From Posidonia oceanica (lineage: Eukaryota; Streptophyta; Magnoliopsida; Alismatales; Posidoniaceae), in assembly GCA_037176725.1 (NCBI GenBank), contig JAZBRS010000060.1, forward strand, positions 51,178,001 through 51,242,000: a stretch of DNA of 64,000 nucleotides, read 5' to 3'. How positions within the stretch are numbered: the stretch's first letter is position 1; each line of letters starts with the position of its first letter. Below are positions 11,301-20,600 of the stretch, piece after piece. A program made the position numbers and the translations under genes. A model generated the notes under the pieces. That model made no database searches. It saw only the letters and a list, made by a program, of their open reading frames with translations, and was not told the origin of the DNA.

Positions 11301-12300
11301 GAAGATCATGCTCCAAGGGTATTTCTGGCAGACCATGGAAGCAAACTGCTGCCGTTTCGTGCGTAAATGCCACAACTGCCAGATCCATGGCAATTTCATC
11401 AAGGCTCCCCCTCATCAGCTGCACAACATGTCCTCGCCATGGCCTTTCTCCACCTGGGGGATCGACGTCATTGGCGCAATACACCCCGCTGCTTCAAACG
11501 GCCATCGTTTCATCATGGTGGCAATAGACTACTTCACTAAGTGGGTGGAAGCAGCTTCTTACAGAACGGTCACCGCAGTGGCGACTGAAAAGTTCATCAG
11601 GAACAACATCGTTGCCCGGTACGGGGTCCCTCACTCCATCATCTCTGATAATGGCACGAACTTCATCGCCAAAAGAACTGAGGAGTTCCTACAGAGTTTC
11701 AGGATCAAACATCACCGCTCCTCACCATACCGGCCTCAGATGAATGGAGCAGTGGAGTCTGCCAACAAGAACATCATCAAGATCATGAAGAAGATGGCAG
11801 AAACCCACAAGGATTGGCACGATCAGCTCCCGTACGCACTCTGGGCGTACAGGACATCAATCCGGACCTCGACAGGAGCCACCACGTACTCGCTGGTGTA
11901 CGGCATGGAAGCTGTATTGCCTGTTGAGGTGGAGATACCCTCGCTGCGAATCTTGCGAGAAGCTGAGTTGGAAGAGGCAGAATGGGTCGAAGACCGCTGC
12001 GTCCAACTGAACCTGATTGATGAGCACAGACTACAAGCCATGCACAATGCCCATTGTTATCAGAAGCGAATGGCTAGAGCATTCCTGAAGAAAGTCCGGC
12101 CCAGAAGCTTCCAGCCCGGAGATCTTGTTCTGCGTGCCATTCACCTACCAGACGGTCGAGGCAAGTTCCGACCTAATTGGCGCGGACCCTTTGTCGTTAA
12201 ACAAATCTTCTCAGGCGGCGCAGTAACTCTTGAGGACATGGACCAGGTCGAGCAGTCTGAGCCGGTCAACATGTGCTACCTCAAGAAGTACTATCAGTAG
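5380..12300 (+). CDS. pol: E1 gag C-terminus - protease - RT - dual RNase H - integrase polyprotein
   Basis: Open frame continuing gag after the TAG; the first ATG is 5458 (2280 residues, numbering from there). Domains in order: a CX2HX4HX4C zinc knuckle (C46, H49, H54, C59); an aspartic protease with DNGS active site (D417); a low-complexity Ser/Ala/Glu-rich linker (about 660-1160); RT with YVDD at 1406-1409; and a first RNase H in which the usual first catalytic Asp is Ser (S1555). These are followed by a second, archaeal-type RNase H with D1712, E1750, D1774 and D1824. Integrase follows with HHCC zinc finger (H1933, H1940, C1971, C1974) and the DDE triad D2003, D2064, E2100 (spacings 60 and 35). 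It reverse-transcribes and integrates the element. No stop or frameshift is seen in this part. No intron is needed to join protease to RT, unlike in classical Ogre. Confidence 0.93.
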   Translation: MTTTARPVYPAAPVQQGQFPRPRRPPMEKRKFAPLVEPLSAVLPKVASLLRFSEVRPPPNPLPHWFKANLFCDFHRSVGHSTDSCFTLRNAIQDLIESGTIVIDTHEASTSAPSHAPASASTPANVVRRPLPEHSYSGGAGTSGIHSLFPSGPPTSVVDPSELIHDVSTPFPVSLYLAVISGSESDVHMIRPRARPERPPASAAMLSRAHAPIHLLVRPQPELPVHLLARPQSPPSLPSQLPSCPCPLQPAAPLVLAARAPVVINLTRDTHRVPYSYATEMCAEVTRSGRVYRPPAPVTRPSHPQPARPLPLVQPVVPPPSGQPLEFTIAEPVPTTAPPATKKCQPKADITSQLKKVKADISIWDLIHTSAEHREAFLRVFQAARVSQAIEPAALESMVGMIAEPQVITFTSDELPPAGINHNQPLFVTVQFKNFRIPLALVDNGSGLNVCPLRTATKLGFKAEDITPAVKGMTAFDNTHHDALGILVIPLTIGPVTFDVEFYVVDLEPNINFLLGRPWLHKHQVIPSTLHRMIKFRRGDDVIVVMAENFEKERIEAVSSISSRTVPFNPDLSNALYRVNRCEPINFLPDLERVNSLAVHNNPFRMVENVCHRWGYVKGTPLGRHGQGIAEPIVTEERRDNEGLGYDPHFDKGKRPQAKNQRMVIPRSLANFTSVGILDSSTVQAVVPSEPCQSPPPPEEDWVCVEDYYSDEEQSSTTGAVQICSESQPSPIAHQSVYLATPFTDHETAVLTEHSADLTVSDSPAAMSAPLAPIQAQSVSSQATVVASVQLPPSRKGQSLSSVSSTARPFSEATPQAIQPVQSVTLPLAADRQLSWPDPMASEAALSSSSPVAENQLSIAVSRPSGPQESTSAHPLTAAVTLAAYPSAIPLTRPSGSPLPGQSQSGAPVSQRVQVSETAIHLAAELVPQALGAYYVDSPPDEEEEGAVEAQVDSWMSDLELLYQEQLESIVEDLARHQAAERKGKAVITDPPLREGSTSIMALEDNSRMTDSSRPDELIAIQPEGGPSWLVQHMPHSGRIARGGSIQVNRRSDTPSTSMLVDSEEEAPVDHTTTATEQKAESVTELSEVSVAESSAVLVTEPVKPSVVSAERAVVSSTAEQTAEAARAEVAHHRFRNTRVGVTILRRHRGQEAELLHSFDVTNPTFEKEILSELVAYGEEDGTGEDENDDPSPEFRPYDDDPEGPNLHVEEETETINLGTAEETKEVRISALLSPQVRIEFIAFLREYADVFAWTYEDMVGLDVEIVVHNLPLKPDAKPVKQKLRRWRPQWLLMIKEEIMKQLDVNFLKVILYPEWLANIVPVPKKDGRIRVCIDYRDLNKASPKDDFPLPHIDVLVDNTAGHKMLSFMDGFSGYNQIKMAEEDMEKTSFITPWGVFCYQVMPFGLKNAGATYQRAMTTLFHDLMHQEVEVYVDDMIAKTKEPEDHLSCLKKLFDRLRKYRLRLNPNKCVFGVSSGKLLGYIVSQRGIEVDPMKAKAIVEMPPPRTEKEVRGLLGRLQYISRFIAQLTPICEPIFKLLRKNAQIDWNEECQAAFEKIKQLLVKPPVLVPSTPGRPLLLYLSTTQHSMGAVLGQHDESGRKERAIYYLSKKFNECEARYSMMEKTCLSLVWAAQKLRHYMMAYPVQLLCRHDPIKFLFQKPALVGRCVKWQVLLSQYDITFVTQRSMKGQAMADHLADFPLPEYQPLQTQFPDEDILFATKDSEERNLEEQEQWRLYFDGAVNKKGRGIGAVLTTPHGQMIPFARKLTFACTNNEAEYEACILGLKVALEHKAQKLHVHGDAMLVISQVNGDWRTKDPKLVPYHECLLRLIEEFESIDFTYMNRAKNAYADALATLASWLSIPDNSMVDVSVTCIEEPAHCMNIEEADPTVEQPWYHDIKAFLESGSVPSGTTAEDKRTLARLASKYVLGAGQLYRRSYNQMLLRCLDKPEADTLMLQVHAGACGPHMNGVLLAKKIMLQGYFWQTMEANCCRFVRKCHNCQIHGNFIKAPPHQLHNMSSPWPFSTWGIDVIGAIHPAASNGHRFIMVAIDYFTKWVEAASYRTVTAVATEKFIRNNIVARYGVPHSIISDNGTNFIAKRTEEFLQSFRIKHHRSSPYRPQMNGAVESANKNIIKIMKKMAETHKDWHDQLPYALWAYRTSIRTSTGATTYSLVYGMEAVLPVEVEIPSLRILREAELEEAEWVEDRCVQLNLIDEHRLQAMHNAHCYQKRMARAFLKKVRPRSFQPGDLVLRAIHLPDGRGKFRPNWRGPFVVKQIFSGGAVTLEDMDQVEQSEPVNMCYLKKYYQ

Positions 12301-13629
12301 CCGAGAGTAGCCATTGCGGATTCCTCCCCCCATTTGTCATATTCTCGCCATTTGCATATCTTTGCATCTCTTTTTGCTCTACCTCCTCCATACTTTACTT
12401 CATCCACTCTCTTGCCTTTCCTGGCATCACAACACTCCTGTGCATCCCTGCTCATTCCATTCACAATCTCTTGTCAAACCATACATCGCATAGTTGCCCG
12501 GTGATGAAAACCGGAGGTGCTTGCCTGCTGCGAAAGGAGTCTCCCGACCTCACCTGATACTACTTAGATGTCTTGACTAGTGAGGGAGCCACCACCCAAT
12601 GAGAGCGGGCAAAATGCCCAAACCCCTAAGGACTTACACCCTTTAGAAGAGTGCTAGGTGTTAGTCAGAAAGCAGTACATACCCCAGCCTAGATGTGCGG
12701 AAAAAGAGAAAGAAAGAGAAAGCCAGAAGCCCGTACCCGAAAGACCCTAACGCCCATCTCCCCTGGGGGAGGGGACAGCGGAAACCTGCGAGCCAAAAAA
12801 AAAAGAAAAAAAGGAAAAAAAAACAACAACAAAAGGAGAATGATAGAAGAGAAAAGGGAGAAGGGGACAAAGGCCCCATTCCCGCAAAAAAAAGAAAAAG
12901 AAGAAGGAAAAAAAGGAAGAAAAAGAAAAGAATAAAGGCAAGCAGGGTAACCCCGTACCTCTCACCTACCCCAGAAAAGAGCCAAAGCTCGGGTCAGGTC
13001 CTCCTCGCTCCCAAAATGGGGATAAAGAGGGCCCTATACACCGACATTAAAAAAAGAGAGAGAGGAAAAAGAGTTAGGAGTGAGTGTAAGTCCTTGAGAG
13101 TTTGGCATGGAGCCCGTCCTCTCTACACCACCACCAAACATCATCCATACCTTTCCCCAGAGTGCCACCAACAAGTCAGGAGTCCGAGTAGAGTCCGGTG
13201 AGTTAAAGACCGCTCCCTTTCTATACAGCAGACACCAAAGCACCCCGATACTGAGGGCAAACTGCACCAAATCACACGCATCTGCATTTTCCAGTCATCT
13301 ACCCTCTCTGATCATTTCGCTCCGCAAAGGCTCACTCCAGCGCTGAGACAGTACCTCTACTTAGCATGCGTTGGCACCGTCAGGCTGCGACAACCCGGGG
13401 TTCCCGACAGTCCCCGCCACATCAACAGAATGCCCTTATGCTTGTACATGTTCAATTGCCATAGTCTGAATGTTTACTGCTAAATGTGCTGCACTGTTTT
13501 TACCAGTTTCAGAATCTGCTTTCCTATGATGGTTTTGTACCTATATGAGATCTGATAATTCACAGTCTTGGCAACAGGTATCTGAAGACTCTTGTGACAG
13601 CCATCTGCCTACATCCTGCAATCCGTGCA
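12301..13629 (+). other. E1 spacer between pol and ORF3, with long purine tract
   Basis: No coding sequence recognised. It contains a strongly purine-rich tract at about 12785-12935 (A-runs with AGG/GAAG), which is kept in E2 as a pyrimidine tract on the plus strand (about 28855-29030). The segment just before ORF3 (13500-13590) is T-rich with CAG ends that could serve as splice acceptors, but I cannot show splicing. Confidence 0.55.
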
Positions 13630-14832
13630 ATGGGTTTCCCCACCTTGGTAACCCCCACACACTGTTCTGAGATCCTGCGAGAATGGATCGGCAAGCTTAC
13701 AAAAGATGACTGTGATAAGCTGCGCCTGTGGGGCATTCCGACCAAATTGCTAAAGGCTGCTGATGTAGAAGTAAGCCGCCATCTCCTGTGTGCTGCCGCG
13801 CGATTCTGGAAACCGGCACACCATGTCTTCCGTTTTGGCAGAACCGAACTGACACCTACACTGGAAGAAGTGCGTCGAATCTGCGGCTTTTCCAAGATCT
13901 TGGGGCCGCCCATCTTCATGAGGCGTGACGGATACATGGCAGTCCTGAGACAGCTGACCGGCCTCTCTACCCAAAGTTGCCAGCAGAAGCTGATTTGTAC
14001 TAGCGGGCCCATGCCTCTGCTTCGCCTAGCGTACTTTGATGATATTGTGGAAAAGCGCACTGAACTCGGAGACGAGCTGTGGCTCCGAGGGTTTGTCACC
14101 CGTTTCCTAGGCGAGCTAGTCTTTACTCATGGCAAGGTAACAGTGGCCGTCGAGATCGCTGAAATAGCACTCGCCGTGGTGACCCAGCACATAGACCTGG
14201 CACCAGTTGTCTTGGCAGAAACCTACCGCGGTCTGGACCGCATCTCGCATCGCTGCCGCCACTTTCATGGTTGCGGATCGTTCATTCAGGTCTGGCTAGC
14301 GGCGCACACTCAGATAGATCTCCTGCGCCCCCAAGTGCATGCTTTCGAGGCCTACTGCAGCAGCGGCCACGCTAAGGCAATTAAGAGCGTCAAGGAAGAA
14401 TATGAAAGGCTATCAGGACTGACAGACGATACAGTCACATGGCGCATCATTCCTTCTGCAGCCGAAGCATTCACTGTCTTCTTCAATACACGCGACATGC
14501 GTCTGGTTGTGCTACCAGGATTTACTGCGGGTGTAGAATATCACCCTATCAGAGTCATGCGCCAGTTTGGCTTCCAGCAGGGCGCCTTTGTCGACAGCAC
14601 AGCGCCTAAGCTTCTGCAAGAATATCCCCTCAGTACAACTGCCCCCACAAAGGAGCTGGCCAACCTGATGCAGCATGGGGTGCGATCAACAGACATCGCT
14701 GCAATAAAAGGTGTAGGGTGTGCCCCTGAGTACATCACTAAAGTGCAGGACCTCTGGCCCATTGACGAAATCCCGCCGAGCGGTCCCTTATTCCCTGACT
14801 CTAGAAAATCAAAGAAGGCCCGAATCAGCTAG
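13630..14832 (+). CDS. E1 ORF3: extra 400-residue protein downstream of pol, plant-mobile-domain-like
   Basis: Sense-strand ORF after pol. The ATG at 13630 is chosen because E2 has the same start and the same 400-residue length; the frame extends 12 codons upstream without another ATG. It begins MGFPTLVTPTHCSEIL. Residues about 59-87 (FW...HVFRFG then TELTPTLEEVRRICGF) resemble the helix-rich core of the plant mobile domain / DUF7745-type proteins linked to plant transposons. That assignment is from memory of the motif style, not a search. The C-terminus is basic (KSKKARIS), perhaps a nuclear localisation signal. No RT, protease, zinc finger or membrane segment is visible. E1 and E2 copies differ at about 25 of 400 residues with no break, suggesting the ORF is maintained. 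Its role in the element is unknown. Confidence 0.75.
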   Translation: MGFPTLVTPTHCSEILREWIGKLTKDDCDKLRLWGIPTKLLKAADVEVSRHLLCAAARFWKPAHHVFRFGRTELTPTLEEVRRICGFSKILGPPIFMRRDGYMAVLRQLTGLSTQSCQQKLICTSGPMPLLRLAYFDDIVEKRTELGDELWLRGFVTRFLGELVFTHGKVTVAVEIAEIALAVVTQHIDLAPVVLAETYRGLDRISHRCRHFHGCGSFIQVWLAAHTQIDLLRPQVHAFEAYCSSGHAKAIKSVKEEYERLSGLTDDTVTWRIIPSAAEAFTVFFNTRDMRLVVLPGFTAGVEYHPIRVMRQFGFQQGAFVDSTAPKLLQEYPLSTTAPTKELANLMQHGVRSTDIAAIKGVGCAPEYITKVQDLWPIDEIPPSGPLFPDSRKSKKARIS

Positions 14833-15296
14833 AGCCATCATGCCGCTGCCATTCTGTCTTCCTTTCAAGTTGTGCTGTACTTTTTGACCCGTCACGGGCA
14901 TGTAACCAACAATTCTATCAATGCAAAACTGTTTTGTGCTGGCCGTTCACATTTCAAGGCTGATCATGCATTCCGTGCTCCTCGTCGCTTACATCCGGAG
15001 GCCCCTTGGCCCGACTGATTGCTCACATGACGCAGGAAAGTCCTCAGCAAACGACCCAGGCTCCAGGACCTCCGCGAACCCGCGCCGTCCAACCTGCTAC
15101 CGGACATACCCGGCTGAGTCTCCTCTGGGCTGGTACCCCAAACTACTCGTCTGACAAACACGTCAGTTTTGTCCATCCTTCGCTTTTCTCGATACCGGGG
15201 GCGTTTCGACTAACCCCTGGCATCATCCTGATACCAGGGGCATCTTCTCAGACGCCCCGCGGTATCCCACCCTTGTCTCATCTCCTCTTTGCCGGT
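14833..15296 (+). other. E1 3' untranslated segment after ORF3
   Basis: No ORF of note. It holds short repeats of a GATACCRGGGG(C)-type motif (about 15190-15245). The same order is seen in E2 on the minus strand (about 26505-26968). Confidence 0.5.
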
Positions 15297-15950
15297 CGAT
15301 AAGTCCGATATCTTATCACCATTCCCAACCAATCAATCTCATCATTATCTCATCTCCTCTTTGCCGGCCGATAAGTCCGATATCTTATCACCTTTTTCAA
15401 CCAAGCTCTCATCATTACCTCATCCCCCTTCTTTAGCAGTAGCTCTCATCATGACCTCATCCCCCTCTTTAGCTTAGCTTCTCATCATGATCTCGTCCCC
15501 CTTCTTTAGCATTAGCTCTCATCATTACCTCATCCCCCTTCTTTAGCAGCAATTCTCATCATGATCTCATCCCCCTCTTTAGCAATAGCTCTCATCATTA
15601 CCTCATCCCCCTTCTTTAGCATTAGTTCTCATCATGACCTCATCCCCCTCTTTAGCTTAGCTTCTCATCATGATCTCATCCCCCTTCTTTAGCATTAGCT
15701 CTCATCATTACCTCATCCCCCTTCTTTAGCAGCAATTCTCATCATGATCTCATCCCCCTCTTTAGCAGTAGCTCTCATCATTATCTCATCCCGCTCTTTA
15801 GCAGTAGTTCTCATCATGATCTCATCCCCCTTCTTTAACAGTAATTCTCATCATGATCTCATCCCCCTCTTTAGCAGTAATTCTCATCATAATCTCATCC
15901 CCCTCTTTAGCAGTAATTCTCATCATAATCTCATCCCCTCTTACCAAGCA
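15297..15950 (+). repeat. E1 3' array A: about 37-bp CTCATCATGATCTCATCCCC repeats
   Basis: About 15 imperfect copies, spaced roughly 36-38 bases, of a unit with CTCATCAT(G/T)A, CTCATCCCCC and CTTTAGCA. It is headed by two copies of an inverted repeat GATAAG-N8-CTTATC (15298-15317 and 15370-15389). E2 holds a shorter version (26118-26400, about 8 copies). Short ORFs here are repeat artefacts. Confidence 0.85.
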
Positions 15951-16044
15951 ACCAGGCACTCATCAATCAATCATTCAGCAATCAATCACTCAGCATTCAC
16001 TCACTCGTCAACCAATCACTCATCACGCGATCATTCATCAATCA

Positions 16045-17115
16045 AGTTCCCTTAGGCTGATATCCTAAACTATCAACAATCAAGCACTCTTAGGCTGATA
16101 TCCTAAACTATCTACTCTCAGGCTGATATTCCTAAACTATCGACCCAGGCTGATATCCTAAACTATCTATTCCCAGGCTGATATTCCTAAACTATCTATC
16201 CTTTGGCCGATCCATGGTTGGCCCGCAGTTGTGTTATACGGCTGACATCCAGTAACTGTCCCTCGCAGTGCCGCCAGGCTGATAACCTAAACTATCTATC
16301 TAGGCTGGTAACCTAAACTACCTAGGCTGATATCCTAAACTATCTATCCAGGCTGATATTCCTAAACTATCCGGCATCTGCGTTATACGGCTGACATCCA
16401 GTAACTGTCCCTTGTAATTGCCCCCTCCAGTTGATAGGACTATAAACTATCTACCTAGGCTGATATCCTAAACTATCCAGGCTGATATCCTAAACTATCT
16501 ATCTAGGCTGATAACCTAAACTATCGATCTAGGCTGATATCCTAAACTATCCATGGCAATTACGTTATACGGCTGATATCCAGTAACTATCCCTTGCAAT
16601 TGCTCTTTCCAGTTGATAGGACTGTAAACTATCTATCTAGGCTGATAACCTAAACTATCGATCTAGGCTGATATCCTAAACTATCCATCGCAATTGCATT
16701 ATACGGCTGACATCCAGTAACTGTCCCTCGCAAGGCCGCCAGGCTGATAACCTAAACTATCTATCTAGGCCGGTAACCTAAACTACCTAGGCTGATATCC
16801 TAAACTATCTATCCAGGCTGATATTCCTAAACTATCCGGCACTTGCATTATACGGCTGATATCCAGTAACTATCCCTCATGGTTTGCCCTTTCCAGTTGA
16901 TAGGACTGTAAACTATCTATCTAGGCTGATATCCTAAACTATCTAGGCTGATATCCTAAACTATCTATCTAGGCTGATATCCTAAACTATCTATGGCAAC
17001 CATGTTATACGGCTGATATCCAGTAACTATCACTCACAACTGCGCATTCCGGTTGATAGGACCGTAAACTATCGCCAGGCTGATAACCTAAACTATCGCC
17101 CTCGGCTGATGATCC
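16045..17115 (+). repeat. E1 3' array B: GGCTGATATCCTAAACTATC repeats
   Basis: Dozens of about 20-27-bp copies of GGCTGATATCCTAAACTATC with variants (GATATTCC, GATAACC). They are interspersed with six copies of a second unit containing TTATACGGCTGA(C/T)ATCCAGTAAC, beginning near 16234, 16381, 16563, 16690, 16847 and 17003. The copies carry the palindrome GATATC. E2 has the same architecture, also with six second-type units (24960-26010). This is not a CRISPR: units abut, and there are no unique spacers. Confidence 0.88.
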
Positions 17116-17593
17116 GAAACTCATCCGGTCGATAAGTCCGACAACTTATCACCTCCCCGCGCGACTTCGTCCCAAAAGACGGAGCCCCGCATCCTTCCGC
17201 GTCTGGGAAAAGGTCCGCCTCTCCCATCGTGCCTTTGTAGCCTTGGCTATCCTTCCTTTCGTGGCAGGTCTGGACCTCCCGTCGAACTCCACAGCGCGCT
17301 GCAACGTCCCTCTTCAGCATCGTCAGCATCGCCGGCGTCACCCGCATCGCTTCGGTCTCCCCATCGATACTAGCTCTAACACTAACTTTTGCATTGCATC
17401 CGCATTAGCATGCATCGTATACATTGCACCTCATCCATTTGCACCTGCACTTTGCATTGCGGCAACGATCCACGATGTTCGGCGCATCCGCCGAATAAGT
17501 GGCTCACGCCGATAGCAAACCCTCTGCTCTCGCCGGTCAAATGGGGTGTCTCGTCAACCCTGAGCGGCGGCCTCGCTTCGCTCGGCCTCGCTC
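17116..17593 (+). other. E1 segment between array B and PPT
   Basis: Contains a third GATAAG-N8-CTTATC inverted repeat (17131-17150), then GC-rich unique sequence with GCATTGCA-type motifs and a GGCCTCGCTTCGCTCGGCCTC stretch before the PPT. No gene seen. It is closely matched in E2 (about 24480-24950, minus strand). Confidence 0.5.
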
Positions 17594-17603
17594 AGGGAGG
17601 GGC
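17594..17603 (+). promoter_or_regulatory. E1 polypurine tract
   Basis: AGGGAGGGGC lies three bases before the LTR start TGTTGACACC at 17607. The same tract precedes the E2 3' LTR. It primes plus-strand DNA synthesis in LTR elements. Confidence 0.75.
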
Positions 17604-17606
17604 ATC

Positions 17607-20600
17607 TGTTGACACCCCATTTTGACAGGTTGGATCGTTTGGAGCCTTCCGGTGGCTGCTGGACCCGAACCCAGACCCAAACTTACACCTTCCTCTCCTT
17701 CTTTCCCCTCAAAACAAGCCTGAACTTGACCCAAGCTTACCCCCCTTTCCCGAACCTGAAAACCCACCAAAATCCATAGGAGCACTCACCCCTGATGACT
17801 TAGTAAACCCACCAAAAACCCTGCAAAATCTCAAACCAGACCCCTCCCAAAAACCCTAGGAAATTTAGGCAAAACTACCCCTTTTCTACACCTCAAAACC
17901 CCTCCAAAACTTCCTCAAAACCAAACCAAAACTCGAGGACCAGAACTAGAAACCCTAGACCCTGCACCCGCCAAATTTCACCCCTTTCGGAGACCTTTAA
18001 GACCCCTTTTCGCTGGAATTATCGTTTTCTCTCTCCGGGATTATCGTTTTCTCTCTCCTCTCTCTCTCCTGATTATCGTCTCTCTTTTCATCCCCTTCTC
18101 GCCCTCCTTCTGGCTTGGCAGTGGGCCCCTTTTGTACTCCTATCCCTTCTCTACCTTATTCCTATTTTTATTTTATTTTTACCATCTTCCTTGAATTTTA
18201 AAAAAATCTTTTCCCTCAAACCTACCTCTTTCCCTTTTATTCCCTTTTTTCCTCTTTTCTTCTTCTTTTTTCTTTTCTTCTTCCTTCCTTTGCAAAAAAC
18301 CTCAAAAATCCTTAAAAATCTGTAAAACCCCAAGACCTAAAAGAAACAAATCAGAATCCCCAAAAAAAGCAATTAAAAACATTAAATAAGTAATTAAAAA
18401 CCCAAACTTAATTAAATCAAGCTAAAAAGAGAATCAAGCATGCAAACTAAAAAATGCAAAACAAACTAAAATAAAATACTGTAAAATCAACTAAAAAACT
18501 GAAATAAAATCAGAACCTACCAAAAATGAAAACCCCACTAAAAGAATTAAAAAACAAACCCTAGAGAGAAGAATTAAAAATCAAATACTAAAACAAGTAA
18601 TTAAAGAGAACAAAAAACTTAACCTAATAAACATAAGAAAAAAACAACATAAGAACTTAATTACAAAAGGAAAAGAAAATACAGTTAAAAGACCTAAAAT
18701 ACTTAATCAAATCAGGAAAAATCCAACTAAAAAACATCAAGAAGAATTAACAAATAAAAAACAAAAGCATGGATCAAAAGACTTAAAAAAGGGAAAATAC
18801 AAAAGACTAGAACTAAAAGCCCAAAACCCACTCAAAATAATGTAAAAATAAATCCTAAAAATCCTAATTAACATCCTAAAATACTTAACAAGAAAACACA
18901 ATTTTAAAAACAATTTAAAAGAATTTAACCAACCCCTAATCAAGTGGAAAACAAATCAAAAACAAAATAAAACCCTAAAGCCCTAATCAAGCCTAAAACC
19001 CACTAATTAACCTAAAAACAGTCATTAAAAATCCAGATATACACCTAACCTACGACCCAAGTCATCCCATATTTTTATTTATTTTTATCCTATTTTCTCC
19101 TATTTTTTCTTTCCATCTTTCTTCCTTCCTTCTTTTTCATTTCCCTTTTCCTCCTTACTGGGCTTATCAGCCCGTTCATCTTTTTTCTCCTTTTTTTTTT
19201 TTCAAAATTCGGCCCGCAGCCCGTTGCTACAGTCCTCCGTCTCCCTCACCTTCTCCCGCGCGCTGGCAGTGCAACAGTGCACGCCGCCTGCGCTCCTGCA
19301 ACGCTGCCCCGACCTGTCACCTCCTGCTCCAGCCAGGCGCGCGCCGAAGCGTCGTCCTCGCACCTGCCATCGCCTCTCCGCAGCGTTCATTGGTCGCAGG
19401 CCTGCAAAGCTAAAGAAGGTGTGGTCAGGACTCGGGACAGGAGAGGAGGAGAAAATCAGAGGGCATTTCAGGAGAAAAGGAGAGGAGAAGAAGAGGGGGG
19501 TGATCCCGAAAGGGAGACGAGGTTTCCAGAGGGAATCCCGAGTGAGAGCGTGACGATTCCTTCCCTGAAATCCACCCAGAAGCACCGGACCTCGGCCGCT
19601 CCTTCTCCCAGCGAACCAGCACCCAAAACACTTTCAGAACAGCCCAGAATCGGCCCCCGAATCTCACCCAGGTTACCTGCAATTCCACCCACCACTCCGC
19701 ACAGAGAACAGCCCAGCCTTCCGCCTGAATCCTCCTGAAAGCCAGCCGAACCCAGCTCCGAACCCATTCCGAAATTCCCCGCACTCCAGTCCACCATTGC
19801 CTCCCAAAATCCGCCCAGATAATCCCCAAAACATCTCCTTTCCAAAGCCCCCGGCCTCGAATCCAACCGCTCGCCACCGACCGAGATTTCCACAACAAAC
19901 ACCTGTGACACTTCCAGACCAGAACTTCGACTCAACTCCAAGCCTACTCCACACCTTCCAGAAACCCTCTCCAGGCGTCCAAACCCCATCGCCAGCATCC
20001 CAGCAACCCGTCGGAGCATTCCATCCAGCCTGAGGAGCAGCAGATACCCCCCCCGGTCTCCGGCCGTCATTCCTGGACCCAAAAGCGCCGGATTCCTCTC
20101 CGAGCTTCGAAGCTCGCGTCCAATCGCCCAGGAAGCGCCAGAAGCACCCCCTGAGTAGATCCCAATCTTCGTGAGCACCCGAGGACCACTGCCGCGACCG
20201 GACGGTCTCCACCGGCCACCTCCGACACTGTTGAGGTCGGGGGGACGCACCAGGCACCGCCGCAGGTATTTATCGCCCTCCCCCTCTCTCTCTCTTCCCC
20301 CTGCTGCTTTTCCGCCCATCAGAAGCCAGCTCCCAGTCTTCCAGCGCCGTCCTCGACTCGCCGAACAGAGTGTCTTCTCCGGCGCCGGCCTCCTGTCCTC
20401 CCGATGCTCCGGACGATGGAACGGTGCCCGGACGGTCTCCGGAGCTCCGCACAGACATCAGCTCCAACCTCCGCCGAACTGCGCCTCCACAAGCTCCCCC
20501 TGCAGGCGGTGCTGAGCTCCGGTGGCGTCTTGCTACAGTGCCAGCCACCGCCGGCGGGACACTGTTTGTTTATTTTTTTTTAGTTATATAGTTTCGGTGT

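Noticed and set aside
16045..17115. CRISPR-like array
   Set aside because: Units abut without unique spacers, the context is a eukaryotic retrotransposon, and no cas genes exist.
19224..20319. ORFs up to 283 codons on both strands in the GC-rich LTR zone
   Set aside because: Overlapping frames on both strands, Gly/Arg/Ser/Pro-rich, not conserved in E2 or E3 LTRs; best explained by GC-rich composition.
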